Source: Liolophura sinensis (Eukaryota; Mollusca; Polyplacophora; Chitonida; Chitonidae). Taken from it: DNA of 64,000 bases. The stretch lies in NCBI RefSeq assembly GCF_032854445.1, contig NC_088303.1, positions 22,139,501 through 22,203,500 on the forward strand, given 5' to 3'. Below, piece by piece: positions 10,901 through 20,300 of the stretch. The notes under the pieces are model-generated. The model made no database searches and was not told the origin of the DNA. It saw only the letters and a list, made by a program, of their open reading frames with translations. The translations under genes and the position numbers were made by a program. How positions within the stretch are numbered: the first letter of the stretch is position 1; the number at the start of each line of letters is the position of its first letter.

Positions 10901-11973
10901 GCGCAGCTGTTCACAAAGAGCCCATCCAGGAACCGAATCCCCCCTTGATGTGCAAACAACTTCTACAGTAGATATCTGTGTGAAGAAGAGAGAAGTAAAC
11001 TTAACAATCTGTCTACAAGTATTTGCCCTAGGACACAGTGATCAACAGAACAATCTGATTGAATTTGGTGATTCCCTTACTACAGATATAACAAACACTT
11101 GCTTGTTTTCAGCGCAAATACAAATGATCTGATGATAGATCTCACACAATCTTACTATTACATGACTGGAACCATTATCTCAGCTTACAACATATACAGC
11201 TGAAACAGATACAGTTAGAGGGTTAGCCTTTACATTAAAAATGAGTGAATGACAGCACTTTGTCTACTTCATTTCTTAAAGGCTTTTGCTTACCCTTTGT
11301 GGAATTTCAATTGCCTGTATGACCTTGGAGGTGAAGAAGTTAAGAAGACACAGCATGCCAGCACCAGGGCCTGTTTCCATGCCAACCAACAGGTGACAAT
11401 TGCTGCCTAGCCAACATTCTTTAACACAAGTGACCTTTGCACCCAGATCATTGATTTCTGTGTCAAATCTTTTACAACCAATCAGATTCCCTGTGGCTAA
11501 GGACAGAACTTCTACCACAGTGTCTTCTCTTACAACACAGCCAATTCGTCCATCTGAAAAAGACAGATCACCAACATGAACAATACGTCTTCACGATTAA
11601 TGTGGCAAAATCTCATGAGTCAACATATTTATTCTTTGTCAAAGTTAAAAGTCAAGTATTTTAGGCCATGACATCCAAGATGCCTGGTTTTCCTAAATAC
11701 CAAGACGGTACAATGAACTGCTAATGTTTAGATAAATCACAACAAATTTAATTTCTTGTGGTAAATCTATTTCATGTATTTGTTATTTGTGAAATAACTT
11801 CCACTGTCAAAAAGTGCACATAAATCATATACATGCACTCATTTACCTTTAAAAACATAGGCCAATGGGGTCCTGTCTTCTTCCTGATCTCCTTCCACTA
11901 GTAATCTCCCTTGGGATGTCTGAAACGGCCGTAGTGCCTGAATGAAAGCAGAGGCTGGCCCCGTCGGAGGCAT
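1890..11973 (-). CDS. AHCTF1: ELYS nucleoporin (AHCTF1/MEL-28), N-terminal part, 13 coding exons, continues off the left edge
   Basis: ELYS binds chromatin and recruits the Nup107-160 (Y) complex at the end of mitosis to start nuclear pore assembly. Coding exons, in order: 11973-11847, 11553-11294, 10975-10846, 10135-9968, 9782-9711, 9528-9420, 7743-7618, 5177-5093, 4726-4558, 3819-3681, 3232-3145, 2434-2341, 1951-1890. All have GT-AG borders, phases agree at every junction, and together they give 543 codons with no stop. The family is recognised from stretches matching vertebrate ELYS: QEPENDP..F.CYLW in the 7.6-kb exon, [16 protein letters not shown] in the 3.7-kb exon, and the VEVLSLATG opening blade. 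The window covers roughly the N-terminal seven-bladed propeller. The helical middle part and the AT-hook C-terminus lie beyond position 1. The start ATG at 11973 follows a 5' UTR intron and has A at -3. Family call is very likely; exact exon borders are by eye. Confidence 0.93.
2341..2434 (-). CDS. AHCTF1: ELYS exon, residues 492-522
   Basis: Acceptor TTGTGTTACAG, donor TTCG followed by GTGAGTAGA; phase 0 in, 1 out. The APLAPEQHFYPSSLAF segment corresponds to the vertebrate PPEQFFNPSTYNF stretch near the end of the propeller. Confidence 0.9.
2435..3144. other. ELYS intron, 710 bp
   Basis: An AT-rich intron. At 2603-2650 there is a very degenerate stretch resembling the tail of the AAATAAAT-tailed SINE in reverse orientation. 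Nothing else is recognisable. Confidence 0.6.
3145..3232 (-). CDS. AHCTF1: ELYS exon, residues 462-491
   Basis: Acceptor TATATTTTAG, donor CTGCTG followed by GTGAGATTT; phase 2 in, 0 out. CSYFAFYSLDQITDTAAPDS corresponds to vertebrate [20 protein letters not shown]. Confidence 0.92.
3397..3607 (-). mobile_element. TA-type MITE copy, reverse orientation
   Basis: One of at least six copies of a short element whose ends read TACYSTAATTCTTCAACC and its inverse. This copy ends in AAAAGGTTGAAGATATACAG then TA. Internal landmarks shared with the other copies are GGAGGCAGAACCACATTGGTTG and AGTAATGCCTTCAGA. The left terminus is worn. It lies in an ELYS intron. Confidence 0.7.
3681..3819 (-). CDS. AHCTF1: ELYS exon, residues 416-461
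   Basis: Acceptor GTCGGCAGCAG, donor TTTAAG followed by GTAGGCTC; phase 1 in, 2 out. LSLVVIWEAQ... and then [20 protein letters not shown] are close to vertebrate ELYS ([20 protein letters not shown]). Confidence 0.96.
3989..4078 (-). mobile_element. SINE-A (AAATAAAT-tailed) 3' fragment
   Basis: Reverse-strand 3' part of the tRNA-derived SINE that recurs through the window: TTTATTTATTTGATTGGTGT, then the ACTCAAGAATATTTCACTTA block and ATGGGAGGAAACC. It lies in the intron between the ELYS exons at 3.7 and 4.6 kb, in the sense of ELYS. Confidence 0.85.
4558..4726 (-). CDS. AHCTF1: ELYS exon, residues 360-415
   Basis: Acceptor TTTTATACAG, donor GAGA followed by GTAAGACAT; phase 0 in, 1 out. 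RFDLDLSADLFSPFGQ...ILGC aligns with vertebrate ERYTLDLTGGMFPLRG...LLGC. It ends in an acidic loop (NKEAEGEESFEE). Confidence 0.92.
4791..4956 (-). mobile_element. SINE-A 5' part, head to middle
   Basis: Carries GATGGGAGGAAACC, GAGAGGAAGCCACCATGAGC, TGGAACTCACAGACC and the tRNA-like head ending GCTACGAAGACCCC on the reverse strand. The A-rich tail is missing. It lies in an ELYS intron, sense to ELYS. Confidence 0.85.
5093..5177 (-). CDS. AHCTF1: ELYS exon, residues 331-359
   Basis: The acceptor is TTTCCTCATTGCAG directly before GCAGGATAGC. It restores the phase-2 frame, whereas a longer upstream open stretch on the same strand does not join in phase. The donor is TACAAG followed by GTAAGTAAAC. 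IASVSLYQLAYSSKDW matches the vertebrate VLSLHLLQLAFGNRK segment. Confidence 0.88.
5178..7617. other. ELYS intron, 2.4 kb, with a transposon remnant
   Basis: Apart from the pogo/Tigger-like element at 6224-7418, the intron holds homopolymer runs (A13 at 5654, T9 at 6036, A14 at 6479) and AT-rich unique sequence. No coding exon fits the ELYS phases here. Confidence 0.6.
6224..7418. mobile_element. pogo/Tigger-like DNA transposon remnant, non-coding
   Basis: The left end reads TAGTGTAGCCTCGCTATAAG and the right end, inverted, reads TACAGTGTAACCTCGTTACA. This matches the CAGTRTAACCTCGTTATAA-type termini of Tc1/mariner-superfamily pogo/Tigger elements, with TA target duplications. The internal sequence has a second CTCGCTATAAAGCGAGGG motif at 6703-6721. 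No transposase frame is left, so it is non-autonomous or decayed. It lies in an ELYS intron. Confidence 0.65.
7618..7743 (-). CDS. AHCTF1: ELYS exon with the QEPENDP signature, residues 289-330
   Basis: Acceptor CCTTATTTACAG, donor CTGGA followed by GTAAGTTG; phase 2 to phase 2. FAHQEPENDPKNFCYLWVAR is nearly identical to the vertebrate FQEPENDPRNCCYLWAVQ motif. This is the strongest single identifier of the gene. Confidence 0.96.
7876..7960 (-). mobile_element. SINE-A 3' fragment
   Basis: Reverse-strand tail and 3' body: TTTATTTATTTTATTTGATT, then GCCGTACCCAAGAATATTTC and CAGCAGCCAGCACTTTGG. It is truncated after about 85 bp and is sense to ELYS. Confidence 0.8.
8236..8820 (-). mobile_element. 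SINE-B (CACT-tailed) copy, split by a SINE-A insertion
   Basis: The reverse-strand head (8735-8820) has the tRNA-like box region CGATAGCACAGTTGGTAGAG when inverted. The body and tail (8236-8520) match the complete copy at 45472-45820, including AGTGCTGCTTCACTGGGATG. The two halves are interrupted at 8521-8734 by a plus-strand SINE-A. It lies in the ELYS intron at 7.7-9.4 kb. Confidence 0.8.
8530..8732 (+). mobile_element. SINE-A, near full length, nested inside SINE-B
   Basis: Starts GGGGCCTCCGTGGCTCAGTT with a tRNA A-box-like TGGCTCAGTTGG (8540-8551). It then has CAGGAGCCTCTCACCAATGC, an internal deletion, GTATAAGTGAAATATTCTTG and the tail AAAATAAATAAATAA. It is antisense to ELYS, an exception among copies in this gene. 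Confidence 0.92.
8911..9026. repeat. About four degenerate 26-bp tandem repeats
   Basis: The unit is close to ACTAAGAGTTCATGTAAGAC plus six bases, seen best at 8962-9012. It is intronic, with no sign of function. Confidence 0.75.
9420..9528 (-). CDS. AHCTF1: ELYS exon, residues 253-288
   Basis: Acceptor TTATTTTCCAG, donor TTGGA followed by GTAAGTGGG; phase 1 in, 2 out. VSITCLQYIPQTGKLAVGFS is a clear WD40-like blade that matches the vertebrate [20 protein letters not shown] region. Confidence 0.93.
9711..9782 (-). CDS. AHCTF1: ELYS short exon, residues 229-252
   Basis: A 72-nt exon, phase 1 to phase 1, with acceptor TTTCTGTTCACAG and donor GCAG followed by GTATGTGTG. The hydrophilic peptide (DSHHRSSFVYRKPDDSS) is an inter-blade loop with no vertebrate counterpart that I can place. 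Its phase symmetry means it could be skipped without a frameshift. Confidence 0.78.
9968..10135 (-). CDS. AHCTF1: ELYS exon, residues 173-228
   Basis: Acceptor ATACCTGTCAG, donor GATG followed by GTAAGACA; phase 1 to phase 1. It continues the blade (DIFLLADLGLDE) and ends in MSKGQHLCMLLDG, comparable to the RQGRHLCFQL stretch of vertebrate ELYS. Confidence 0.9.
10136..10845. other. ELYS intron, 710 bp
   Basis: AT-rich sequence without a recognisable repeat or exon. I see nothing to annotate. Confidence 0.55.
10846..10975 (-). CDS. AHCTF1: ELYS exon, residues 130-172
   Basis: Acceptor CTTCTTCACACAG, donor TTAG followed by GTAAGAAG; phase 0 in, phase 1 out. LRYFCGVVAVGTICGYVYFL corresponds to the vertebrate LRWLFGVAAVVTDVGQILLV propeller blade. 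Confidence 0.9.
11294..11553 (-). CDS. AHCTF1: ELYS exon, residues 43-129
   Basis: Acceptor TCTTTTTCAG, donor AGG followed by GTAAGC; phase 1 in, phase 0 out. The VEVLSLATGNLIG motif and the later LLVGMETG.GAGMLCLLN segment align with the opening blade of vertebrate ELYS (LEVVNSITGERL; LLIGLEETEGSVLCLYD). This exon was the first basis for the gene call. Confidence 0.93.
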
Positions 11974-11981
11974 TTTCACAC
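11847..11981 (-). CDS. AHCTF1: ELYS exon with start codon, residues 1-42
   Basis: The acceptor CAAGCAG precedes GTGTGAAA and then ATG at 11973-11971. The reading frame opens MPPTGPASAFIQALRPF and ends at AAAG followed by GTAAATGAG, phase 1. It encodes the N-terminal tail and the first propeller strand (LAYVFK). Confidence 0.88.
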
Positions 11982-13441
11982 CTGCTTGCAGAAAGCACAT
12001 TAGAACTGCATTTAAAAAACATGTAAAACGAAGGCATTTGAAGTGTCAGAGAACTAACCGACTTCACATGAATTAAAATACGTTGTGAACGATCGTTTTG
12101 ATAACGCATTGACTGTGGTTTGTTTCGGTAGGAAACAATAGGGAGATTCTGTTTACGGCTAGTAGTAGAGCTAGAAAGGAGAAAATGAGCTCTTCTTTGA
12201 TGATGTGTCTGCGGCATATAACATTTAATTTATTCCAAGGCTGGTCCAAACCTCAACAATGAACGTTTAAATCAACTGAACTAGATTTCATATTAAATTA
12301 AGGGGGCATGGGTGTACATATGTATATTATGTCATCGTATAAAAGAATATGTCCTTTACACGACGATCAGCATTATGAGGCAAACCATGCAGAGCCTGAT
12401 CCCACTATCATAAGCAGGTTGCTACCAGACCTTATCATGACTTCTATGGTAAAATTTCCTACATGAGCCTACATGACACCAGCAGGCTGATAAGGAACAA
12501 AGGTGAGACAGCCGAAATTGTAGCATCCGTATTTGTGCAGGCCTGTCGTTTCATAACAAACACATGCTAAGTTACTAAGATGCAAGGTGACAAAACTCTG
12601 GCACTACCCCTAAATCAGTTCCTATTTTCAACAATTTCTGATTTTACCTGCCTCAATGTTAAATCTTTTAACTGAAAAATCCTGTCGGTCTATTTCGCAA
12701 GTGAAATGAAGTGGGCCTTTAAACCCACTCTAAAACGGCTAAACACATCGATTTCTTCTGTGAACTGAAGTGTAAGACCTGCCCAGAAAGTTTACAGCCC
12801 AGAGCATCAGTCTGGATTGACTGAAACTCACCACATGAGCAATTGGTCTTGACATAGCTTTTATAAAGTATTCAACAGTAATATGTGGTTGTCACTCTCA
12901 TTCTGTAAAGGACACATCAAAATGATCAAAAACAAAGGGAGAAAAACAAAAACATCTGTGCATTAACTAAATTCTCTTCAAATATTATCATTACTTGTCA
13001 AAATAAACAAAGATTTCTGTCATCAAAAGCAATTCAAAATGAAGTCTGATTTGCTTTTTTGACAGGGTACTGATTACATGAAATTTACCGTGAAAATCAG
13101 CCACTGGTAATAAGAAAATAAAGAAACCCACAAACAGTGAGTTACCCCATGGAGTATTAACTATAATTATCTGTGGATAGACAGTCTACATATTCAGAGA
13201 GATAAAATACACTCCTACTTTATGTAACAATGAGTTTCCATTTTTTCCACAACAAAAACGGCTTAATCTCAGCAGCCTGAACTGATGTCCTGTCTGGCAC
13301 ACATTTCCAGGTTCAGCCTTTGAACAAAAACATGCTTTTATAGCGAATCAATGTCACTGGTAAATGTTCATATCTGGCAAAGAAGGTTTTGATTTGCTAC
13401 TATAAACAGACTACCGAAAACGAAACCTGGAGACATCAGCG

Positions 13442-13459
13442 CCACCTGACGTCAGGTGG
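13442..13459. promoter_or_regulatory. Perfect 18-bp palindrome with CRE core and flanking E-boxes
   Basis: CCACCTGACGTCAGGTGG is its own reverse complement. The centre TGACGTCA is the full CREB/ATF site, and each arm holds CACCTG, an E-box. It lies in ELYS intron 1, about 1.1 kb from the shared promoter. Binding is inferred from sequence only. Confidence 0.5.
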
Positions 13460-13878
13460 AGGAAACCAGTCAGGGCACATGCACTCAAATGCAGTCATTT
13501 GCACTAGACTAATGCCAAAAACAGAGTGATTGGAAGCCGAAGTAGGTCAAATTATTTGTGAGGACCGATTTGGTAGACACCAGAGTAGCTTAATGTGTGT
13601 CATGTTTGATTTCACATGCCCCTCTGTCTCCAAAAATTGCATTTTTAAATCTAATCTACGCAGATGGTCATTAATATTTTCATAAATGGAAGCTAACTCA
13701 TCATGCGAACAGGTTGCTTCGCAGAATTTAGATATGTTAAAATTGAGTTTACCTCAAATTTTGAATATTTCTTTCTAAACACAACCTCAAATTGAACAAA
13801 TGTAACCAGTTATTGAGTTTTTTATTCAATCAACAGACTGAATACCAGCTCGTACACATGACTTCTATGAACCCCTGC

Positions 13879-14062
13879 ATTATGGTGGGAGGAAACTGGG
13901 CAGAGTTTGAGGGGAACCCACAGCCATCCGCAGGGGGCTGGAAAACCATCCCAAATAGAGGAAGCCAGAGTAAACTGGACTTGAACTCACAGAGACCGCA
14001 TTGCAAGGAGGCTCCTTGGTCATTGCGCTGACGTACTAATCCCCTCGGCCACTGAAGCCTCC
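13879..14062 (-). mobile_element. SINE-A 5' part
   Basis: Reverse-strand copy with TTATGGTGGGAGGAAACTGG, CCACAGCCATCCGCAG, GACTTGAACTCACAGAGACC (tRNA B-box side) and the head GGCCACTGAAGCCTC. The A-rich tail is missing. Sense to ELYS. Confidence 0.88.
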
Positions 14063-14569
14063 TATTCTCTTCAAATCTACACCAGAAATTAGCGTGCACT
14101 GCTGTTTCAGAGTGATCTAAAGGCTCCCCATTTCTTTCTGCAAGCATACTGCGGAATAGACCAACTGGATTTTCAGTTAAATGATTAAATATTGAGGCAG
14201 GTAAATAAAAGAAATTGTTGACAAAAGTCCTCAGTCCTCAATTTAATTTAACTACTGGTAAATGAAATGTGGTATGGTACCACAGGAGTGTGATGAACGC
14301 TTGAGCCGTGTTGAGCTAGTTTATCCCTTATTACTTTGTTTTAACAATCTCACTTGGACAGCGTGTTAGCCGCCTGCGTCAATGTCTAATGTCAGAAAGT
14401 AATGACGGCGCACAGTCTAAGTTAGCGTTGTTGTTGTCACAACATGACTTCGATGATCTGACTGCATTCACTACTCCTATTTTATTCTTCACATCGAGCA
14501 GTCAGCTTTCACTGCCTTTCCAAGTAGCTGAATGTGGGGCAATAACTTAGACCGTTTAAGGATACTTAC

Positions 14570-14635
14570 AATCGGTGTATCTTTCAAGACAACAAATAAG
14601 ACTTCGCGTCCACAAACATTTTTAGTTGTGCGCCA
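14570..14635 (-). other. AHCTF1: ELYS 5' UTR exon 1 (3' border defined, 5' end approximate)
   Basis: On the minus strand a strong donor (GATT then GTAAGTATCC) lies at 14569-14561. It pairs with the acceptor TGCAAGCAG ending at 11982, just upstream of the start-codon exon. The exon is non-coding. Its start is placed near the GCGCCATTTTC element, a YY1-like site that often sits at the start of TATA-less housekeeping genes. The 5' boundary is an estimate. Confidence 0.6.
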
Positions 14636-15117
14636 TTTTCATTTTCGCCGGGCACGTGCGGAAATGAACCATTGCGCATGTTTGTACCCAAACCGGAAGT
14701 ATTGCAAATAAAGCCGCGTGAACGGGAGATAATTCTGAAGCCGTCCTTTCGTCATCAGCTTATGTTTTTTTTGCTTTCGGGCAGAATGATTCGCCTGAAG
14801 GGCTTTGCTAATACTCCATTTTATACACTCAGCACGGGAGATAGCGAAGTTGATTTAGACGGTGAAGCGTGAAGTTTTGTTAGACGTTTGTCTAGGGAGT
14901 GTGTAAAACTACTAGTACGAGCATCTGTTGTCGACTGAGTGTGATTTTGCGTCACTTTCATTTTGAACAGCTGAACGAAACAGGAGGCTAATATAGCTGA
15001 GGAGGCCGGTGAAAGGCTAGCTGGTTTTCTCTTGATTTTACCTGTGAGGAAGACAGACATGTAGTAGGTTTACCTTGGCAATCGTGCTGCGGGGCGGCCA
15101 GCCCGAAACGTTCCGAG
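14571..15117. promoter_or_regulatory. Shared divergent promoter of ELYS and the AFAP1-family gene
   Basis: About 550 bp separate the ELYS 5' UTR donor from the AFAP1 start codon. The block is richer in CpG than its surroundings and has no TATA box near the expected starts. Visible sites: CGCCATTTTC at 14631 (YY1-like, toward ELYS), CACGTG at 14653-14658, GCGCATG at 14674-14680 (half NRF1 site) and CCGGAAGT at 14693-14700 (ETS). Such a mix is usual for bidirectional housekeeping promoters. Start sites are not defined; the AFAP1 5' UTR may begin anywhere from about 14.75 kb on. Confidence 0.7.
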
Positions 15118-15160
15118 ATGATTGTAGAAACTTTGAAAGGGCAAATGGAAAAGCTGGAGG
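15118..15160 (+). CDS. AFAP1: AFAP1-family exon 1 (start codon), residues 1-14
   Basis: ATG at 15118-15120 with G at -3, opening MIVETLKGQMEKLE. The donor is GGAGG followed by GTAAGCTG, phase 1. Joined to exon 2 it reads on as KLEELLPGIENYL, a continuous amphipathic helix, which supports this start. Confidence 0.82.
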
Positions 15161-17343
15161 GTAAGCTGTTATAGTCTCTTACCAGTTTCATACGGTATCT
15201 CATTATCTGTTTATCTTCATTTGTTTCACACTTTAATATTCCTAAGAACGAGGGCTGACACTTAAAACTGTAACAGAATTACAAACCTTTCTCTACTCAC
15301 AGACCAAGTGTCTTATGACAGCATGATATACATGACTATATTCGCCCGGTAATGAATATGCTCTTTTTAAATAATTAGAAACCAGCAACAAGTGACGTAT
15401 CTGTATGATACTATCCATTTACACCATCATAATATTCATGTAAGACTAATGACATTTGATTACTTGTTTTTATCACCCATCCACACATCATTTTATCCCA
15501 CACAGAGAACTTGGTATTTCATTATCTGTCTGAATTTTACTTAAATTTTGACACAGGTGGCATTATGGTAAAATGAATGATAATGAAAATTGTTTTGCCA
15601 CCGTGACAAATTTTGCAAAATATGTCGAAGGGAAATAAGGAATCAAGTATTATTATTTGTCCTAATATGTTCAAGCCTTTTTTTGAAATATGTTATTGTG
15701 TGTATTGTCTGTACACAAAGATATACAGTACCTGAAGTCTGATGACCATATATTTAATTTACTTGTATAAAAAGGACGTCTATCCTAAACAAATGAGTAA
15801 ACAGGTTCACTTCTTGTTGAACTTAGTGCGATATTCATTTGAAATGGGGGTTCCAAAACACAAATCTGTTTACAATTGCATTCTTGCAGTTTTAAATGTT
15901 TTAAATTTGTGTGACTACCTATTTCTTTGGTAGAAGTTTTAAATTTAGTACATGTTAACCATGTGAACTAACACAAAAGAGGAACACGCCCACATGTGTG
16001 TCCCCCAGCCTTTTTGTTGATAACCTCACCAGAACTGTGTATTTGGAACAAAGTTATAAATAGTGCATTCATGTCTGGCTTTGGCGGGGTCAAATCAAAA
16101 ATAGCCTGATCACTGGACACATGTCTGTACTTGGTGTTTTATATAAAATAGACCTGGTCATCTGTGACACACCTAAAATCAGCAGTACCGATATGCGGTA
16201 TTGAGACTCACTGCAGACCGAAATACACAATTGTTAAATGTCAACATACCCATGAATAAATTATGTGTTTCACAGTGTTAGTTTCACAATATTTTTTCTT
16301 CTGTCTGAAGCTCTTTCAACCCAATTCATTTCATACCACTTTATTGTTTGTGACACTTTATACATGTGTCTAAAATATCTCTAACTCTTCACCAATAATT
16401 TCTCTCTTTTCATTCTGTAAAATTGATCAGCTGTGATAGTTATGTGGCAGTGTGTCAGACTATTTCTTCATCTCTCTGCATGACAGCTGTCATAAAAGTA
16501 AACTGGTCTTGAGTATGGCTTAAAGCCTTAACCATATCAATATAAAAATTGGAATCTACTTACATATACATGTGTTCAGTGTTTTTATTTTTTAGTTCCA
16601 TAGACTTGTATATACATATGTAGTACTTGTTTCCATATTAATTTGCTTTATCACAATTGAATTAATATAATTATTAGGTTGTCATTTTAGTAAATGGGTT
16701 TAATGTCAAAAATATTGACAGTAGAGAAATATTATACATAAGACACTTAAAAAAATATTTACATGCAGTAGAATTTTTCATTTTAAGAAAATGTTTTTTA
16801 TATATTTTTAATTTTACAGTTTCAGACTATTTAGCAAAAACATGGTACATTGTTTGGTGATTAAAACTATGTTAATTTTGGCTACCGACAATTACTTTGG
16901 ATAGGATTCTTTGTCTTGTAAAATGAACAAAATTTAATTAATTAAAGGATTTTATTTAAATAATACATGTATTTCTCCCAACAAACTGATGACCAATCTG
17001 GCCTTTTCTTGTACAGGCCTTTAAGGAACTAACCGTTTTCCTCCACCCCTTGTCCTAGCCACTGTCTTCTAAGCAAGATACGAACCCTAATCAAATAAAA
17101 AGATGATTCAATAACTACTACCAATATGCACTCGTTGAATTTCTGAAGAAAATTCTAGTGGCTTTATATAGTGGCTTATTTTGCTCAAGGTTGACAATAA
17201 AATAAAAAACCAAGTTATGTCATAATACTTTCATAAAACATAGAGAGCTGTGGGACAGTAAAATAAAAACCAAGTTATGTCATAATACTTGCTTGTTTTA
17301 ATTGATCCATGATTTGTACATGTAGTTTACTCAGCTTGTAAAA

Positions 17344-17380
<37 letters not shown>

Positions 17381-20300
17381 CATTATCCTTATTGAAAACA
17401 ATTCAATATATTTACAAAATTAGCTTAGTTTGATCCTTTTAACTTGGTGATATACTATTTAAACGTTGAAGCATATGATACAAAAGCTAGAAACATATTA
17501 AAATAAAATAGCCTGTGTTTCATCTCACAGACAGAAGCGGATCTACCTGTCGTAGCCTTTCCTCTGTTAATTTTGAAGCAAGAATGTAAGAAGCTGAATT
17601 GAGGTGCACAAACCTGTTATATTTTTTTATGACTGATCCTCATTATATTTTTGATGAGCTGTAACCCCAGTGTCATAGACATGATGTACATTGTATTTTA
17701 AGTTGTGCACAGGTGCTAGGAGTCCTAGAAACACTGGAATTGCATGCTTACATTTTAATCTTGACCAGGAAAAGTTCAGGCGTTAATGATCATTAGCGAC
17801 GCATGTTATTTTACTAAGTGTGTAATTTCACGCAATCTTTGATAGGATATATATTTAGCACTGTACATAAGTGTGTCTGTACTGTGCTCATTGTTGAATG
17901 AAGTCCCTTTGTTCTTCCATAACAAAGCAGGTCATCAGTAATTTACACAGGTATGCCAACAGGTAGCTGTTCTTGTCTCTTTGAAGTCTTCATTTACCTG
18001 GAGGACCAAATGAGGTTAGGCATGATTACGTGTTAAATGTGCGCTGCCTGTAGACGGGGGGGATTTTTGTTAAGTGCACACTGACCTAGACTAAAATTGG
18101 AGGCTTCTAAAGTTCAGCATGTGTTCAGAAGGAAATTGCATAATGAGCTAGGTAGAATGGGAAATTGTTTCTAATAATCATTCTTAAAGTTCTAATGTCA
18201 GTGGTACATATTAAAATAATGTACTACATGTACTTACAGCAAAGTTACATGTGTAACAGGTATACATGTGCATGCATGGGGAATGCAGTTCACCTGAATA
18301 CCATGCATGGAGCCGGAAGGATTTCATGACCCATGTAATTTCCTTCTTAGTTAATTGATTACCCTGCAACTGTATGATGTTAACTCGTGCACATCTGGGA
18401 AACAATAATAATTTGTACTAATTGACCTCTGACACACACTCATTGTTCTCTACATAAAGTATGTCTTAAAATGGGCGCATAAGGATATGTGCAACACTGC
18501 ACACATGAAGGTTGAATCCCTTGCCCTTGACAGTATCTTGACATTTTGATATTTTAGTCAAGTGTACTTTAGGACAGATATGTGTATCCTATCTTACCCA
18601 GCACTTTAGGAAGAGAGTTAATCATGTCAACTGACTGATGGCGTTAGTGTGGTGCTTGTTGCGAACAGGATGTAACACAGAACACTGTCAGCAAGAAGAT
18701 GTAAAGCATTTTATTTACTGCTTTAAATTAATAAGAAACCTGGGCCCTGGCTAGCTTCAAAGGTTGAAGTACTGGCTCGCTGCAACAGCCAGGTACTTAA
18801 TCAACGTGTTCTGGTTTCAGATTCCAGCTGTCGCTGATTCTGTTGCGGCTTTAAAGTCCAGGAGTTTACCTGTTACCTGGCAAAATACGGTGGTTTGCCT
18901 AGACTGCTCCAATTTCAGCCACCAAATCAAATAAATAGATTATAAGAAATAGAGAATTTTTATTGATAAAATTTGTTTTAGAAAATAATTGCAGGTGTGC
19001 ATGTGTCTTTCTTATAGAAGATAAATACACGTTTACAGAAAAATCATGTATATCACAAGTACAAACATACAATATTTATGACATTGGAGCTGTTGGCCCT
19101 CATTTTAAAGTTCATCATGTCTGTACTAATTGTGCATGTACACCTAAACGTTCGGCTGGGTTTGATTCAACACCACTCAATATGACACTGTTTGTGTACA
19201 TATTTGTATGTGTATGTAAAATGTGTACTAAAAGTCAGCTGAGTGGAAGGAAGGAAGTTTTGATCAGTATTGATGTTGGTTGGACTAATAGTCAGATGAA
19301 TATTTATGAGTGGGTTCCCCCCTTTGATCCTCTGTGACCTTACCATTAGGTGAACTCAGGCATGACAGTCGCCCACTTATGATCTAACCATCCAGGAATT
19401 TGGCACAAAGAATGTCGCAGAGTGTTCATAATTCCTGGTATACCTAGGTCGACCTAGATACTTTGTACTTTGTGCTTTGTGCGATATTGGAAATGCAAGT
19501 GGTTTCACGTTACCATGACCAGTATGTTTTTGACATAGCTACGTTCAGGCTGTGCAACTATATACTGTGATTGTTTGTGTTAAATGTACAACCAGCTGCA
19601 TACAGTTTAAAAATTTAGTATGAGACATTTTGAAACATTCCAGAGTTCTATGGAGTGCAGAAAAATAACTTGCATATTTTTATGAAGCTTGCATCTTCAG
19701 TGACACAAACAAATCCTTTAATAATTATATGCATAAATTTCACTGAAGAAAGAGCTTTAATGGTTGAAAAGGCTGAAGATTTACAGTATTTCTGGAATGA
19801 AAAGATTGTAATTAAAATACTTGGAAATTTCAAAGGAGTTATCTTTATCACAGTTTTACTAACCTTAGTAAAATGTTTCCAGAAGAGTGTTTTATAATTT
19901 TCCGACCATTTTCCAAACCTTGCATGTGAAGATTTTCTTTCCTTCAAATGGCTCATGTATATGAATTATCTGTTCATAAGTAATGAAGCCATCATTCATG
20001 TCCTTGGATCTGATGAAAACTGTTTCCTACTTTATCTTGATCAGGGTTTTTTTTTTTTTCACCTTACCTGATTGTCTACTGTATCATTCTTGTGAGAGCT
20101 GTGTGGGGAAAGTTAGAGAGAGTAGATTAGCGGTATAGACTTATTGTATTCTCAGGTACATATCTACACTCAAGCATGACAAGGCTAACTTTTTTAGGTT
20201 TCAGAGCACTTTAGTATATATAAATGTATTTACTCTAAATGTGAGTAATTAATAATAATGTATAAATTCAATGTACATACACATTTATTCATGTATTGAT

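Larger units (their letters stand above)
11982..14569. other. ELYS intron 1 (5' UTR intron), 2.6 kb
   Basis: Lies between the 5' UTR exon donor at 14569 and the start-codon exon. It contains a SINE-A part (13879-14062), an 18-bp palindrome with a CRE core (13442-13459) and otherwise unique AT-rich sequence. Its nearness to the promoter makes it a candidate place for regulatory sites. Confidence 0.7.

Noticed and set aside
14672-14872. 66-codon open frame in the shared promoter
   Set aside because: It overlaps the promoter motifs, has no donor in phase with exon 2 and no recognisable protein features; the ATG at 15118 joins the AFAP1 frame.
18963-19337. 124-codon plus-strand open frame in AFAP1 intron 1
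   Set aside because: Cys- and Val-rich random-looking peptide, no domain, no promoter context; within the chance range for 19 kb of intron.
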